A DNA stretch of 64,000 nt from Flavobacteriia bacterium 40-80. Lineage in GTDB: Bacteria; Bacteroidota; Bacteroidia; Flavobacteriales_D; Crocinitomicaceae. The translations under genes were made by a program, and so were the position numbers. The notes beneath the pieces are model-generated. The model saw only the letters and a list, made by a program, of their open reading frames with translations. It was not told the DNA's origin and ran no database searches. This document shows, piece after piece, positions 9,422 through 18,091 of the stretch. The stretch covers positions 310,001 to 374,000 of the forward strand of contig MKVF01000018.1 of assembly GCA_001899145.1 (NCBI GenBank), written 5' to 3'. Numbering within the stretch: position 1 is the first letter of the stretch; the number at the start of each line of letters is the position of its first letter.

Positions 9422-10102
9422 ATGAAAGATATATCGGTGATTTATGAGGACAATCATTTAATTGTTATCAATAAGAAACCATCTCAGATTGTTCAGGGAG
9501 ATAAAACAGGCGACGAAACATTGCCTGATATGATTAAATCCTACTTGAAAGAAAAATATAATAAGCCCGGAAATGTATTTTGCGGCGTTGTTCATCGTCT
9601 GGACAGGCCAACCAGCGGGATAGTTGTTTTCGCTAAAACTTCAAAAGCCCTTTCCAGGCTTAGTGAGCAGTTCAAATCCCGTGAAACAGAAAAGACCTAC
9701 TGGGCTGTTGTAGAAGATGCTCCGCCAAAGGATGAAGAAAAGTTAGAACATTATCTGCTGAAAAATGAAAAGCAGAACAAATCCTATATTGTAGCGGTGG
9801 ATAAGCCGGGAGCCAAAAAAGCTTCTTTACATTATAAGATGATCAAATCTTCTACCCGTTATCATTTGTTAGAAGTACAGCTATTTACCGGAAGACATCA
9901 TCAGATCCGTTGTCAGCTGGCGGGTATTGGTTGTGCTGTTAAAGGAGATTTAAAATACGGTGCGAAAAGATCAAATAAAGATGGTTCGATTCATCTGCAT
10001 GCGCGAAAATTAGTATTAACTCATCCGACCACTAAAGAAAGATTGCTGTTTGTTGCCCCGGTTCCTGATGATAATCTGTGGAAATTTTTCGAAGATTTAT
10101 AA
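9422..10102 (+). CDS. RluA-family RNA pseudouridine synthase
   Basis: 226 residues, with no S4 domain in front. The catalytic motif HRLDRPTSG contains the nucleophilic Asp61, and the family block GRHHQIRCQL is near residue 158. It isomerises uridine to pseudouridine in rRNA or tRNA. Without an S4 domain the exact target cannot be told from the sequence. The start ATG lies 1 nt after the ispH stop. The gene ends 14 nt before the first repeated box of the glnN promoter. Confidence 0.94.
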   Translation: MKDISVIYEDNHLIVINKKPSQIVQGDKTGDETLPDMIKSYLKEKYNKPGNVFCGVVHRLDRPTSGIVVFAKTSKALSRLSEQFKSRETEKTYWAVVEDAPPKDEEKLEHYLLKNEKQNKSYIVAVDKPGAKKASLHYKMIKSSTRYHLLEVQLFTGRHHQIRCQLAGIGCAVKGDLKYGAKRSNKDGSIHLHARKLVLTHPTTKERLLFVAPVPDDNLWKFFEDL

Positions 10103-10115
10103 ATTGAACCTATTT

Positions 10116-10185
10116 AAAATAGGGGGTGTTTTCGGATAAAATATATTTTTTTTAATTTTTTGATGAAAAATTAGGGGGTGTTTTC
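10116..10185 (+). promoter_or_regulatory. Two direct copies of TAGGGGGTGTTTTC upstream of glnN
   Basis: The 14-mer TAGGGGGTGTTTTC occurs at 10120-10133 and 10172-10185, exactly 52 bp apart (about five helical turns). The second copy directly abuts the -7 element at 10186. G-runs are rare in this AT-rich spacer, so this looks like a pair of binding sites for a nitrogen-responsive regulator. The regulator is unknown. Confidence 0.65.
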
Positions 10186-10193
10186 TATTTTTG
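10186..10193 (+). promoter_or_regulatory. glnN -7 promoter element
   Basis: TATTTTTG matches TAnnTTTG, 18 nt before the glnN ATG. No TTG lies at the ideal -33 distance (the nearest is at 10160-10162, 23 nt away), which fits a promoter that depends on an activator at the adjacent repeated boxes. Confidence 0.6.
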
Positions 10194-10211
10194 CATAAAA
10201 ATAGAGATATA

Positions 10212-12395
10212 ATGGCAACAGTTAGACACCAGGCTTACAATGATGTGCTGCATCGCACACCGAAACATGTGGAATTTCCTAAAAAAATATCTGAAGTTTT
10301 CGGAGAAAATGTTTTTCACCAGGAAGTAATGCGTGAATATTTACCGGAGAATGCGTACAAATCAATGATGGAATGTATTCAGAACGGTACACGATTGGAT
10401 CGTGAAATAGCAGATCAGGTTGCTTCAGCAATGAAAGACTGGGCGTTAACAAAAGGAGCTACTCATTATACACACTGGTTCCAGCCGCTGTCAGGTACAA
10501 CGGCAGAGAAGCATGATGCTTTCTTTAAGCCTGTCGGTCCCGGAAGAGCGATCGAACGCTTCAGTGGTGATTTATTGGTACAGCAGGAACCGGATGCATC
10601 TTCTTTTCCGAACGGAGGAATCAGAAATACATTCGAAGCACGCGGATATACTGCCTGGGACCCGTCTTCTCCCGCATTTGTTATTGGTAAAACACTTTGT
10701 ATTCCTACCATTTTCATCTCTTATACAGGCGAATCTTTAGACTTTAAAATGCCTTTGTTAAAGGCGCTTGCAGCTATTGATCACGCTGCCGTGGATGTTT
10801 GCCAGTACTTTGATAAAAACGTTACGAAAGTAATAGCGACTTTAGGTTGGGAACAGGAATATTTCCTGATTGATAAAGCACTATACAATGCGCGTCCGGA
10901 TATTATGATGACAGGAAGAGCCCTTGTCGGTTCTGCTCCTGCCAAAGGACAGCAGCTGGAAGACCATTATTTTGGTTCAATTCCTGAAAGAGTAACCGCC
11001 TTCATGAGAGAATTTGAATACGAATCTGTCCGTTTGGGGATTCCTGTTACGACACGTCACAATGAAGTGGCACCGAATCAGTTTGAATGTGCTCCTATTT
11101 TTGAAGAATGTAACCTGGCAAATGACCACAATCTATTATTGATGGATTTAATGGAGAAAATTGCTATTAAGCATGATTTTCGCATTCTACTTCATGAAAA
11201 ACCCTTTTCAGGAGTGAATGGATCCGGGAAACATAATAACTGGTCACTTTCTACAAATACAGGTATAAACTTATTGGCACCCGGGAAAAATCCTAAATCT
11301 AATTTACAGTTCCTGACATTTTTCGTAAATACTATAAAAGCAATCCACGATAATGCGGATTTGTTAAGAGCCTCTATTGCTTCAGCTTCAAACGATCACC
11401 GTTTGGGAGCAAATGAAGCACCACCGGCAATTATTTCCGTTTTCTTAGGATCTTATTTATCTTCCGTTTTAGACAGTTTGGAAGAAAATATCAAGAAAGG
11501 AAAGATGACACCGGAAGAAAAAACGGCGTTAAAGCTCGGAATAGGAAAAATTCCTGAAATCATTTTTGACAATACAGATAGAAACAGAACGTCACCATTT
11601 GCATTTACAGGAAATAAATTTGAATTCAGAGCAGTAGGATCTTCTGCAAATTGCTCAAAAGCAATGACTATTTTAAATTCAATTATTGCGAATCAATTGA
11701 TCCTGTTCAAGAAAAATGTAGATGCGAGAATCGAAAAGGGAGACTCTAAGGATGAAGCTATCTTCAAGGAAATCCAGCAAATGATCAAAGATTCCAAGAA
11801 AATTCGTTTCGAAGGAAACGGTTACGGAGAAGAATGGGTAAAAGAAGCTGAAAAAAGAGGATTGAGCAATTTCAAAGATACGCCAAGCGCGCTAAAAGTC
11901 TGGAGTAAAAAAGAAGCAGTGAAATTATTTGAAGATCTGAATGTGCTGACAAAAAGAGAGATCGAAGCCCGTCAGGAAATAGAATATGAGAATTACGTTT
12001 ACAAGCTGCAGATCGAAGCCCGTATTCTGGAAGATTTAGTGCAAAATAAAATTATCCCTTCAGTGATAGAATACCAAAATAAACTGATTGAAAATGTAAA
12101 AGGATTGAAAGATGTTTTTGGAGATAATTTTGAAAAAGCTGCCGATGCGCAGATCAAGTTGCTTCAAAAAATATCATTACACCTGAACAAAATGAAAGGT
12201 TATTGCGATGAGATGTTGCTGCAACGTAAGATTGCAAATAAAATTGAGCACATGGATGAAAGAGCGGCAGCTTATTGTGAAAAAGTGAAATCTTATTTTG
12301 ATGATATCAGATATCATGCGGATAAGCTGGAGCTATTAGTTGCAGATGAATTATGGCCATTGCCGAAATTCCGGGAAATGCTGTTTACAAGATAA
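10212..12395 (+). CDS. glnN: Glutamine synthetase type III
   Basis: 727 residues, the size of GSIII enzymes typical of Bacteroidota. Family features are the N-terminal block RTPKHVEFPKKISEVFGENV, the GSIII segment THYTHWFQPLSGTTAEKHD, and metal and substrate blocks such as GWEQEYFLID, NEVAPNQFE and GSGKHNNWS. It forms glutamine from glutamate, ammonium and ATP in the cytoplasm. An in-frame TTG at 10191 overlaps the -7 element, so the ATG at 10212 is the start. It is a single-gene unit with its own promoter and a strong terminator, and it is probably controlled by nitrogen through the repeated upstream boxes. Confidence 0.96.
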   Translation: MATVRHQAYNDVLHRTPKHVEFPKKISEVFGENVFHQEVMREYLPENAYKSMMECIQNGTRLDREIADQVASAMKDWALTKGATHYTHWFQPLSGTTAEKHDAFFKPVGPGRAIERFSGDLLVQQEPDASSFPNGGIRNTFEARGYTAWDPSSPAFVIGKTLCIPTIFISYTGESLDFKMPLLKALAAIDHAAVDVCQYFDKNVTKVIATLGWEQEYFLIDKALYNARPDIMMTGRALVGSAPAKGQQLEDHYFGSIPERVTAFMREFEYESVRLGIPVTTRHNEVAPNQFECAPIFEECNLANDHNLLLMDLMEKIAIKHDFRILLHEKPFSGVNGSGKHNNWSLSTNTGINLLAPGKNPKSNLQFLTFFVNTIKAIHDNADLLRASIASASNDHRLGANEAPPAIISVFLGSYLSSVLDSLEENIKKGKMTPEEKTALKLGIGKIPEIIFDNTDRNRTSPFAFTGNKFEFRAVGSSANCSKAMTILNSIIANQLILFKKNVDARIEKGDSKDEAIFKEIQQMIKDSKKIRFEGNGYGEEWVKEAEKRGLSNFKDTPSALKVWSKKEAVKLFEDLNVLTKREIEARQEIEYENYVYKLQIEARILEDLVQNKIIPSVIEYQNKLIENVKGLKDVFGDNFEKAADAQIKLLQKISLHLNKMKGYCDEMLLQRKIANKIEHMDERAAAYCEKVKSYFDDIRYHADKLELLVADELWPLPKFREMLFTR

Positions 12396-12405
12396 TAAGA
12401 CAAAC

Positions 12406-12434
12406 AAAAGCCACTTGAGAAAGTGGCTTTTTTA
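12406..12434 (+). terminator. glnN terminator
   Basis: AAAAGCCACTT (12406-12416) pairs perfectly with AAGTGGCTTTT (12421-12431) around a GAGA loop, and a T-run follows. Confidence 0.92.
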
Positions 12435-12470
12435 TTTTATTGGCTCAAGACCATAATTTATGCTTCTTTC

Positions 12471-12540
12471 AAAAAAAATCAGGAGGCAAGAATTATATTC
12501 TAAACCTCCTGATAAACTAATCAACCTAACCTACTACTAC
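12471..12540 (-). ncRNA. Candidate ~70-nt small RNA
   Basis: On the minus strand a full promoter (12545-12577) is followed at the expected start by GTAGTAGTAGG. About 30 nt later comes a hairpin in which ATCAGGAGG and CCTCCTGAT (12505-12513 and 12478-12486) pair perfectly, ending in eight T (complement of 12471-12478). The loop can form a second short stem (AGAAT/ATTCT). There is no ATG in the transcript. Promoter, short non-coding body and terminator make an independent sRNA gene likely. It could belong to a known flavobacterial RNA family; I cannot confirm that. It points away from the PhoB-like gene. Confidence 0.7.
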
Positions 12541-12544
12541 AAGG

Positions 12545-12577
12545 CAAATATAATAATGTTTTGTATATTGTGACAAA
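12545..12577 (-). promoter_or_regulatory. Promoter of the candidate small RNA
   Basis: Read on the minus strand: TTTG (12577-12574), 21-nt spacer, TATATTTG (12552-12545). This is a full match to the Bacteroidota promoter pattern, with the predicted start about 5 nt further on. Confidence 0.7.
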
Positions 12578-12613
12578 TTATAGATGTTAAAAAAATACAT
12601 AATTGTAAAATAA

Positions 12614-13294
12614 ATGAGAATTCTGATAATTGACGACGAGATTGATATATTAAATATTATTCAATATACACTTGTAAAACAAGGATTTGAAGTGGATATT
12701 TCAACTAATGGAAAAGAAGGGATAGACAAAGCAAAAAAAAATATTCCTGACCTTGTTATTTTAGATGTAATGATGCCGGAAATGGATGGAATTGAAGTCT
12801 GTGAAATTTTGAGATCTGACGCTAAGTTCGATCACACTGTTATCACTTTCCTGACGGCGAGAGGCGAGGATTTTTCTCAGATTGCCGGGCTTGATGCCGG
12901 AGCTGATGACTATATCACTAAACCAATAAAGCCTAATTTGCTGATCAGCAGGGTAAATGCGCTTTTAAGAAGAAAAATACAGGGAGAGGATGAAGGTACT
13001 AAAAATGATATCCTTGCATTTGGAGATTTAATTATTGACAAACAGAAATATCAGGTGAATAAGAACAAGGAGGAGCTGCATCTTCCTAAAAAAGAATTTG
13101 AATTGCTGTACTTACTGGCAACGAAGCCTAACTATGTTTTTGAAAGAGATTTTATATTGAATACGATTTGGGGGACAGACATTGTGGTAGGAGACAGGAC
13201 TATTGACGTTCACATAAGAAAATTAAGAGAAAAAATAGGGAGCCAGTTTATAAAAACAGTGAAAGGTATAGGATATAAGTTTGTAAGTGAGTAA
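12614..13294 (+). CDS. OmpR/PhoB-family response regulator
   Basis: 226 residues. The receiver domain (1-~120) has the acidic pair Asp7/Asp8, phosphoacceptor Asp51 (LVILDVMMPEMDG), Thr81 and Lys103. The C-terminal winged helix (~130-226) shows the OmpR pattern LHLPKKEFELLYLLATKPNYV and RTIDVHIRKLREKIG ... GIGYKF. No histidine kinase is adjacent. It lies just upstream of a DUF47 protein and a Pit phosphate transporter, so a PhoB-like role in phosphate sensing is plausible but inferred. The DUF47 gene has its own promoter-like element. Confidence 0.93.
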   Translation: MRILIIDDEIDILNIIQYTLVKQGFEVDISTNGKEGIDKAKKNIPDLVILDVMMPEMDGIEVCEILRSDAKFDHTVITFLTARGEDFSQIAGLDAGADDYITKPIKPNLLISRVNALLRRKIQGEDEGTKNDILAFGDLIIDKQKYQVNKNKEELHLPKKEFELLYLLATKPNYVFERDFILNTIWGTDIVVGDRTIDVHIRKLREKIGSQFIKTVKGIGYKFVSE

Positions 13295-13361
13295 GTTGTT
13301 TTCAAACATTATCTTTACGTTAACAATAGAACTCTCAAATTAAGTTCCTATGATTAAGTTT

Positions 13362-13369
13362 TACATTTG
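13362..13369 (+). promoter_or_regulatory. -7 element for the DUF47-Pit operon
   Basis: TACATTTG matches TAnnTTTG 23 nt before the ATG at 13393. No clear -33 TTG is present at the usual distance. Confidence 0.45.
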
Positions 13370-13392
13370 TGGCTGATTTAAAAAAATAAAAA

Positions 13393-14037
13393 ATGGCTTT
13401 AAATATTTTGAAATTTTTCATTCCTAAAGACAAGGTTTTCTACACTCTCTTTGAAAATGCAAGCTCGAATATTGAACAAATTGCAGTAAAGCTGGTAGAG
13501 CTGGTTCGGGAAACAGACTTTAATAAAAGAGCTTCTATTATTAAAGAAATGGAAGATTTGGAACATCAGAATGACGACATTACCCATGAAATTTTTGTAG
13601 AATTAGGTAAGAATTTCATTACGCCATTTGACCGGGAAGACATTCATAGCTTAGCATTGGCTTTAGATGATATTTGTGATCATATCTATGCTTCCGCTAA
13701 AAAAATTAACTTTTATAAAGTAGATCCTTCGGATCAGGGAATCCAAAAGCTTGCTGAAGTTATTTATGATAGTGTTCTTGCTGTAAATCAAGCAGTTCTG
13801 GAGCTGAGAAATCTTAAAAACACCAAGAAAATTGTTGATTGCGTTATAAAAATCAACAGCGCGGAAAATCAGGCAGATGACATTTTTGATTTAAGCATTG
13901 AACGCTTATTCGAGACGGAAAATGACGCGAAACAAGTGATCAAACGCCGGGAAATTTATCAGACATTGGAAAATGCGACTGATAAATGTGAAGATGCCGG
14001 TAATGTGATTGAATCAATAGTTGTAAAATACGCTTAA
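13393..14037 (+). CDS. DUF47 family PhoU-like protein
   Basis: 214 residues, all helical by appearance, with the family pattern ENASSNIEQIAVKLVELV, EMEDLEHQNDDITHEIF and the conserved FITPFDREDIHSLALALDDI, where acidic residues bind metal clusters in PhoU-like folds. DUF47 proteins are usually encoded next to Pit transporters and are thought to modulate phosphate uptake in the cytoplasm. Here the Pit gene starts 10 nt downstream, so the pair is an operon. Confidence 0.93.
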   Translation: MALNILKFFIPKDKVFYTLFENASSNIEQIAVKLVELVRETDFNKRASIIKEMEDLEHQNDDITHEIFVELGKNFITPFDREDIHSLALALDDICDHIYASAKKINFYKVDPSDQGIQKLAEVIYDSVLAVNQAVLELRNLKNTKKIVDCVIKINSAENQADDIFDLSIERLFETENDAKQVIKRREIYQTLENATDKCEDAGNVIESIVVKYA

Positions 14038-14047
14038 CTCCCCGAAG

Positions 14048-15496
14048 ATGTTTACTTTATTAATTGTTGTAATAGTCATCGCGCTATTATTCGATTTAGT
14101 CAATGGTTTTCATGATGCCGCAAATTCAATTGCGACAGTTGTTTCCACGAAAGTTCTGACACCATTTCAAGCTGTTTTATGGGCAGCTTTTTTCAATGTT
14201 TTAGCCTATTGGGTATTTGATATGAGCGTTGGAAATACTGTTGCTAAAACTGTGGATAACAACGCAATTGACTTATGGGTGATCCTGGCGGGATTGCTTG
14301 CGGCCACTTTCTGGAACTTACTGACCTGGTGGCTGGGAATTCCTTCCAGCTCTTCTCATACGCTGATCGGGGGCTTTGCAGGCGCAGCCGTTGCCCATGC
14401 CGGATTTGACGTGATTCAGTCGAAAGAGATCATGAAAATTGTTTTGTTTATCTTCCTGGCTCCGGTTATCGGAGGTCTGATCGCATTTTTCATTACATTG
14501 ATCACCATTACAAGAGGTTTTTGGAAACGAATCTTCTGGTGGACGTTGTCAGGTGGATTGGTGACCTATTTTATGCTGTATATGATTGAATATATGGACA
14601 TGAAACCTGTAATGATGTATATTATATTATCCATGTACGCTGTTTTCATTCTGTCCTTCATTTATTATCAGCTGGTACACGGTAAACGGCAAACAGCATA
14701 CAAGGAGTCTAATATGTATAAAAAGCTCCAGCTTCTTTCTTCTGCCGCGTTTTCTCTGGGGCATGGAGGTGCGGATTCCCAGAAAGTAATGGGAATTATC
14801 TGTGCGGCGCTGATCGTTTTTGGTAACGCTTACCGGGACGGGCAAGTGAAAGAAGATGTTCCGGATTTTCTTAAGATCTCTGAAGTAATGCAGGTAGAAT
14901 TTTCTGACGAAACCGGAAAATTGAAAAAAATCAAACCTGAATATGCCGATGGGAGCCATGTACACGTTTATACAAAAGGCGATACAATCTTTAATTTTGA
15001 CGATAATTCCTGGGTGTATGCCAATAAGCACCTTAATCCGGTTTACTACACTAAATTAAATGATGAATTTACCAATCAGTTTGTAGGTACGGAATTAAGA
15101 GAAGGATCAAAAATAAAAACAAAAGTGTTTCACGAAACGATGCCTACCTGGATTGCATTTTCATGCTATTTGATGATCGGTTTGGGAACCTTGATGGGAG
15201 GCTGGAAAATTGTGAAGACAATGGGCTCCAAAATTACCAAAGTGACTCCTTTAGAAGGCGTTTGCGCCGAAACGGCAGGTGCTTTAACTTTATTTACCGT
15301 TTCTCAGATGGGAATCCCTGTTTCCACAACACATACCATTACAGGATCCATTATTGGTGTGGGAGCGACTAAAAGGCTTTCAGCCGTGCGGTGGGGAGTT
15401 ACTATCAATTTGCTGTGGGCCTGGATTCTGACAATACCGGTGAGTGCTCTGATTGCTGCCGGGATTTATTATTTGATCCAGATGTTTATAAGTTAG
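14048..15496 (+). CDS. Inorganic phosphate transporter, Pit family
   Basis: 482 residues with about ten hydrophobic segments. The two duplicated PHO4 signatures are present: LVNGFHDAANSIATVVST near residue 17 and GIPVSTTHTITGSIIGVG near 422, with the partner motif GIPSSSSHTLIGG near 97. It is an inner-membrane, cation-coupled phosphate transporter. Between the two halves lies a polar insertion of about 100 residues (roughly 275-370, charged and containing HVHVYTKGD), common in the longer Bacteroidota forms. It is coupled to the DUF47 gene and followed by a terminator. Confidence 0.95.
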   Translation: MFTLLIVVIVIALLFDLVNGFHDAANSIATVVSTKVLTPFQAVLWAAFFNVLAYWVFDMSVGNTVAKTVDNNAIDLWVILAGLLAATFWNLLTWWLGIPSSSSHTLIGGFAGAAVAHAGFDVIQSKEIMKIVLFIFLAPVIGGLIAFFITLITITRGFWKRIFWWTLSGGLVTYFMLYMIEYMDMKPVMMYIILSMYAVFILSFIYYQLVHGKRQTAYKESNMYKKLQLLSSAAFSLGHGGADSQKVMGIICAALIVFGNAYRDGQVKEDVPDFLKISEVMQVEFSDETGKLKKIKPEYADGSHVHVYTKGDTIFNFDDNSWVYANKHLNPVYYTKLNDEFTNQFVGTELREGSKIKTKVFHETMPTWIAFSCYLMIGLGTLMGGWKIVKTMGSKITKVTPLEGVCAETAGALTLFTVSQMGIPVSTTHTITGSIIGVGATKRLSAVRWGVTINLLWAWILTIPVSALIAAGIYYLIQMFIS

Positions 15497-15523
15497 TCAG
15501 CCGATTTTTAAAATTATATTCAG

Positions 15524-15559
15524 CGCAGCTTTTACTTTTTGGAGTAAGCTGCGTTTTTT
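15524..15559 (+). terminator. Terminator of the DUF47-Pit operon
   Basis: CGCAGCTTTTACT (15524-15536) pairs with AGTAAGCTGCG (15543-15553) with two unpaired bases, then six T. A smaller GAGGT/ACCTC hairpin lies at 15574-15592. Confidence 0.8.
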
Positions 15560-15717
15560 GATTGATTTAAAACGAGGTAGAAGGAAAACCTCTTTATTTG
15601 AGTGCTTTTCGAAGCATAAGAGAGATAGGAGATGCCTGTTGCAGAGTTTTTAATCAGCGATCGTGTCATTTGACTCAATAAATGCGCTTTTGATTTTTAG
15701 AATTGAGAACCTTTTTT

Positions 15718-15725
15718 TATGTTTG
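15718..15725 (+). promoter_or_regulatory. Possible -7 element for the M43 protease gene
   Basis: TATGTTTG matches TAnnTTTG, ~95 nt before the start codon. No well-spaced -33 TTG is present, so this is weak. Nothing else stands out in 15593-15820. Confidence 0.3.
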
Positions 15726-15820
15726 GGTTGATAGAATGTTCTTAAGAAATAGTCCATAATTATTTTTATTGATTATTTTAGCGGAACTTTTGAAGTTGAA
15801 TTTTATTAAATTGATGTGAA

Positions 15821-17965
15821 ATGAGATTATATTTTTACTTATTGATTTCCTTTTTATGTATCGGAGTACTTCCTTCTGCCTGGGCGCAGGATACTCATTT
15901 CCGATGCGGGCATGATGAATATATGAAGAAAGTGTGGGCGTCAGACCCGCAATTGAAAGAAGATTATATTCAATTGTTTAACAGTGCTAAACAAGCTTCT
16001 TCTAATGGTTTTCAATCGAAAGCAGAGTTTGTTATTCCGGTTGTTTTCCACGTGCTTCATGAAAATGGGCCGGAAAACATTTCTGATGCTCAGATCTTTG
16101 ATGCTATGGAGGTTCTGAACCGTGATTATGCCATGTTGAATACTGATGTGAACAATGCTGTTGCAGGGTATGATACGCTGGCTGCTGCTGCGGGTATCAA
16201 GTTTAAACTTGCTGCAATAGACCCATGGGGAAACTGTACAAATGGTATTGAGCGTATTTATACGCACGAAACGAATGTCGGTGATAATTATTCCAAGTTA
16301 AATCAATGGCCGAGATCACGCTACCTGAATGTTTGGGTGGTGAAATCAATTTCCAGCGGAGCAGCTGGTTATTCCCAATATCCTACTTCAGTGGACGGAA
16401 GCTTGTTCTTCGCAGACGGAGTTATCCTGATCCACCAGTATATCGGAAGAACGAATACGGCAGCGGGCTGGACAGGAGTTGATTACAGATCCAGAGCACT
16501 GACGCATGAAGTAGGGCATTACCTTGCATTACCTCACGTTTGGGGAGATACAAATGACCCCGGAGTGGAATGTGGAGATGACGGTATAGCTGATACACCG
16601 AGAACAAAAGGATTTAATTTCTGCCCGAGCAATCCGAATCAGGCAAAAATTTGTACGGACTCTATCGTGGAGAACTATCAGAACTATATGGAATATTCGT
16701 ACTGCTCCATTATGTTCACAAAAGGGCAGGTTAATATCATGAGAAACGTTCTTCAGGGAGAATCAGGAAACAGAAATATGCTGGTAACAGACTCTGTTCA
16801 TACAATGACAGGAATTAATCTGGCAACAGTTCCACAGTGTGCTCCGGTTGCAGAATTTTCAGCTGCAAACCAAATTGTGTGTATCGGAAATAACATCACT
16901 TTTAAAGATCAGTCATGGAATGCTGTTGTAGATAGCAGAGAATGGACATTTCAGGATGCTTCTCCGTCAACATCTACAAGCGCGACCCCTTCAGTGACCT
17001 TTTCTTCTCCGGGTTGGAAAAAAGTTACGTTAACAGTTTCCAATGCTGTAGGTACAGATACAAAGACTGTTGAAAAAGCGATCTTTGTTTTTGGAGACTG
17101 GTCTGATGTAAGCGGCCCGAGAGCAGAGGATTTTGAGTCAAATACAGCTTATATGTTTACTCCTGTAAATCCTGAGCCTGAAAGTCCGGAATTCAAATTG
17201 CAGTGGAATAAAGGAAAAAACAATTCTACTTGCTATGGACTGATCAATTACAAAGATATCAGTTCTTCCATCCAATACTCAAATGACTATTTCTATAAAT
17301 TGAGAATGGGAGGCTCCAAAGATTATTTATACACTCCCTCTTATGACCTGAGATATACTAATTCTGCGACATTGACCTTTGATCTGGCTTATGCGTCTGA
17401 AGCTTTTGAAGAAGATCAGATTACGGAGACTTTAGTGATTTATTCTTCTACAAACTGCGGGAGTACCTGGATCCCTAGAAAAACCTTGTCAGGAGTTGAT
17501 TTGCTGACAGGAGGAAACTCTTCAAATGTGAATTTTGTTCCGACAGCTGCTCAGTGGAAGAATATCTCAGTAGATATCCCTGCAGCATTGAAACAGGCAA
17601 ATGTAATGTTCCGTTTCGAGTTTACGGCATCTGACTTATCCAATAACCTATACATTGATAATATCAATTTAAATGGTGTATTGATGACGCAGGACGAAGA
17701 ATTCGCTTCACTAAACGTAAATGTATATCCGAACCCTACAACTCCTTCTGAAGGTGTGTATGTTGAATATACAGCGAACGAGAAAGATGTGACGTTAGAG
17801 TTAACTGATCTTTCAGGAAAAGTGATTTCTTCTGAAGTTGTTACCGTTAAAAACGCGAACGTAACTCATAAAATGAATACGACAACAAATCTTACTTCTG
17901 GTGTTTACATGGTGAAAATTTCCCAGGGAGCGCACCAGTTAGTTAAGAAAGTAATTATCCTGTAA
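15821..17965 (+). CDS. Secreted M43 (pappalysin-type) metalloprotease with PKD domain and T9SS signal
   Basis: 714 residues. A Sec signal peptide ends at SAWAQ (~residue 23). The zinc site HEVGHYLALPH (His229, 233, 239) is the extended HExxHxxGxxH-type motif of M43, with downstream Cys residues typical of the family and a Met-turn region near NYMEY. A PKD-like domain follows at ~350-425 (DSREWTFQDASPSTS), then a jelly-roll-like region (~430-630), and finally a type A T9SS sorting domain starting NVYPNPTTPSEG and ending KKVIIL. It is therefore a cell-surface or released protease. The gene has its own terminator and looks monocistronic. Confidence 0.95.
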   Translation: MRLYFYLLISFLCIGVLPSAWAQDTHFRCGHDEYMKKVWASDPQLKEDYIQLFNSAKQASSNGFQSKAEFVIPVVFHVLHENGPENISDAQIFDAMEVLNRDYAMLNTDVNNAVAGYDTLAAAAGIKFKLAAIDPWGNCTNGIERIYTHETNVGDNYSKLNQWPRSRYLNVWVVKSISSGAAGYSQYPTSVDGSLFFADGVILIHQYIGRTNTAAGWTGVDYRSRALTHEVGHYLALPHVWGDTNDPGVECGDDGIADTPRTKGFNFCPSNPNQAKICTDSIVENYQNYMEYSYCSIMFTKGQVNIMRNVLQGESGNRNMLVTDSVHTMTGINLATVPQCAPVAEFSAANQIVCIGNNITFKDQSWNAVVDSREWTFQDASPSTSTSATPSVTFSSPGWKKVTLTVSNAVGTDTKTVEKAIFVFGDWSDVSGPRAEDFESNTAYMFTPVNPEPESPEFKLQWNKGKNNSTCYGLINYKDISSSIQYSNDYFYKLRMGGSKDYLYTPSYDLRYTNSATLTFDLAYASEAFEEDQITETLVIYSSTNCGSTWIPRKTLSGVDLLTGGNSSNVNFVPTAAQWKNISVDIPAALKQANVMFRFEFTASDLSNNLYIDNINLNGVLMTQDEEFASLNVNVYPNPTTPSEGVYVEYTANEKDVTLELTDLSGKVISSEVVTVKNANVTHKMNTTTNLTSGVYMVKISQGAHQLVKKVIIL

Positions 17966-17985
17966 TTATTTATCAGAGATATTTC

Positions 17986-18014
17986 AGGGGATGCCGGAAG
18001 GTATCCCCTTTTTT
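17986..18014 (+). terminator. M43 protease gene terminator
   Basis: AGGGGATGCC (17986-17995), GGAA loop, GGTATCCCCT (18000-18009) with one G-T pair, then a T-run to 18014. Confidence 0.9.
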
Positions 18015-18091
18015 ATTTAAATAATTCCTCTTTTTTAATGGCTTATCTCGTAAAAATTGTGAATTTTGCAGAAGCGCAAATTATTTAAGTT

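Noticed and set aside
15574-15592. GAGGT/ACCTC hairpin as a separate regulatory RNA
   Set aside because: Only five base pairs and no promoter; it is more likely a minor secondary hairpin after the Pit terminator.
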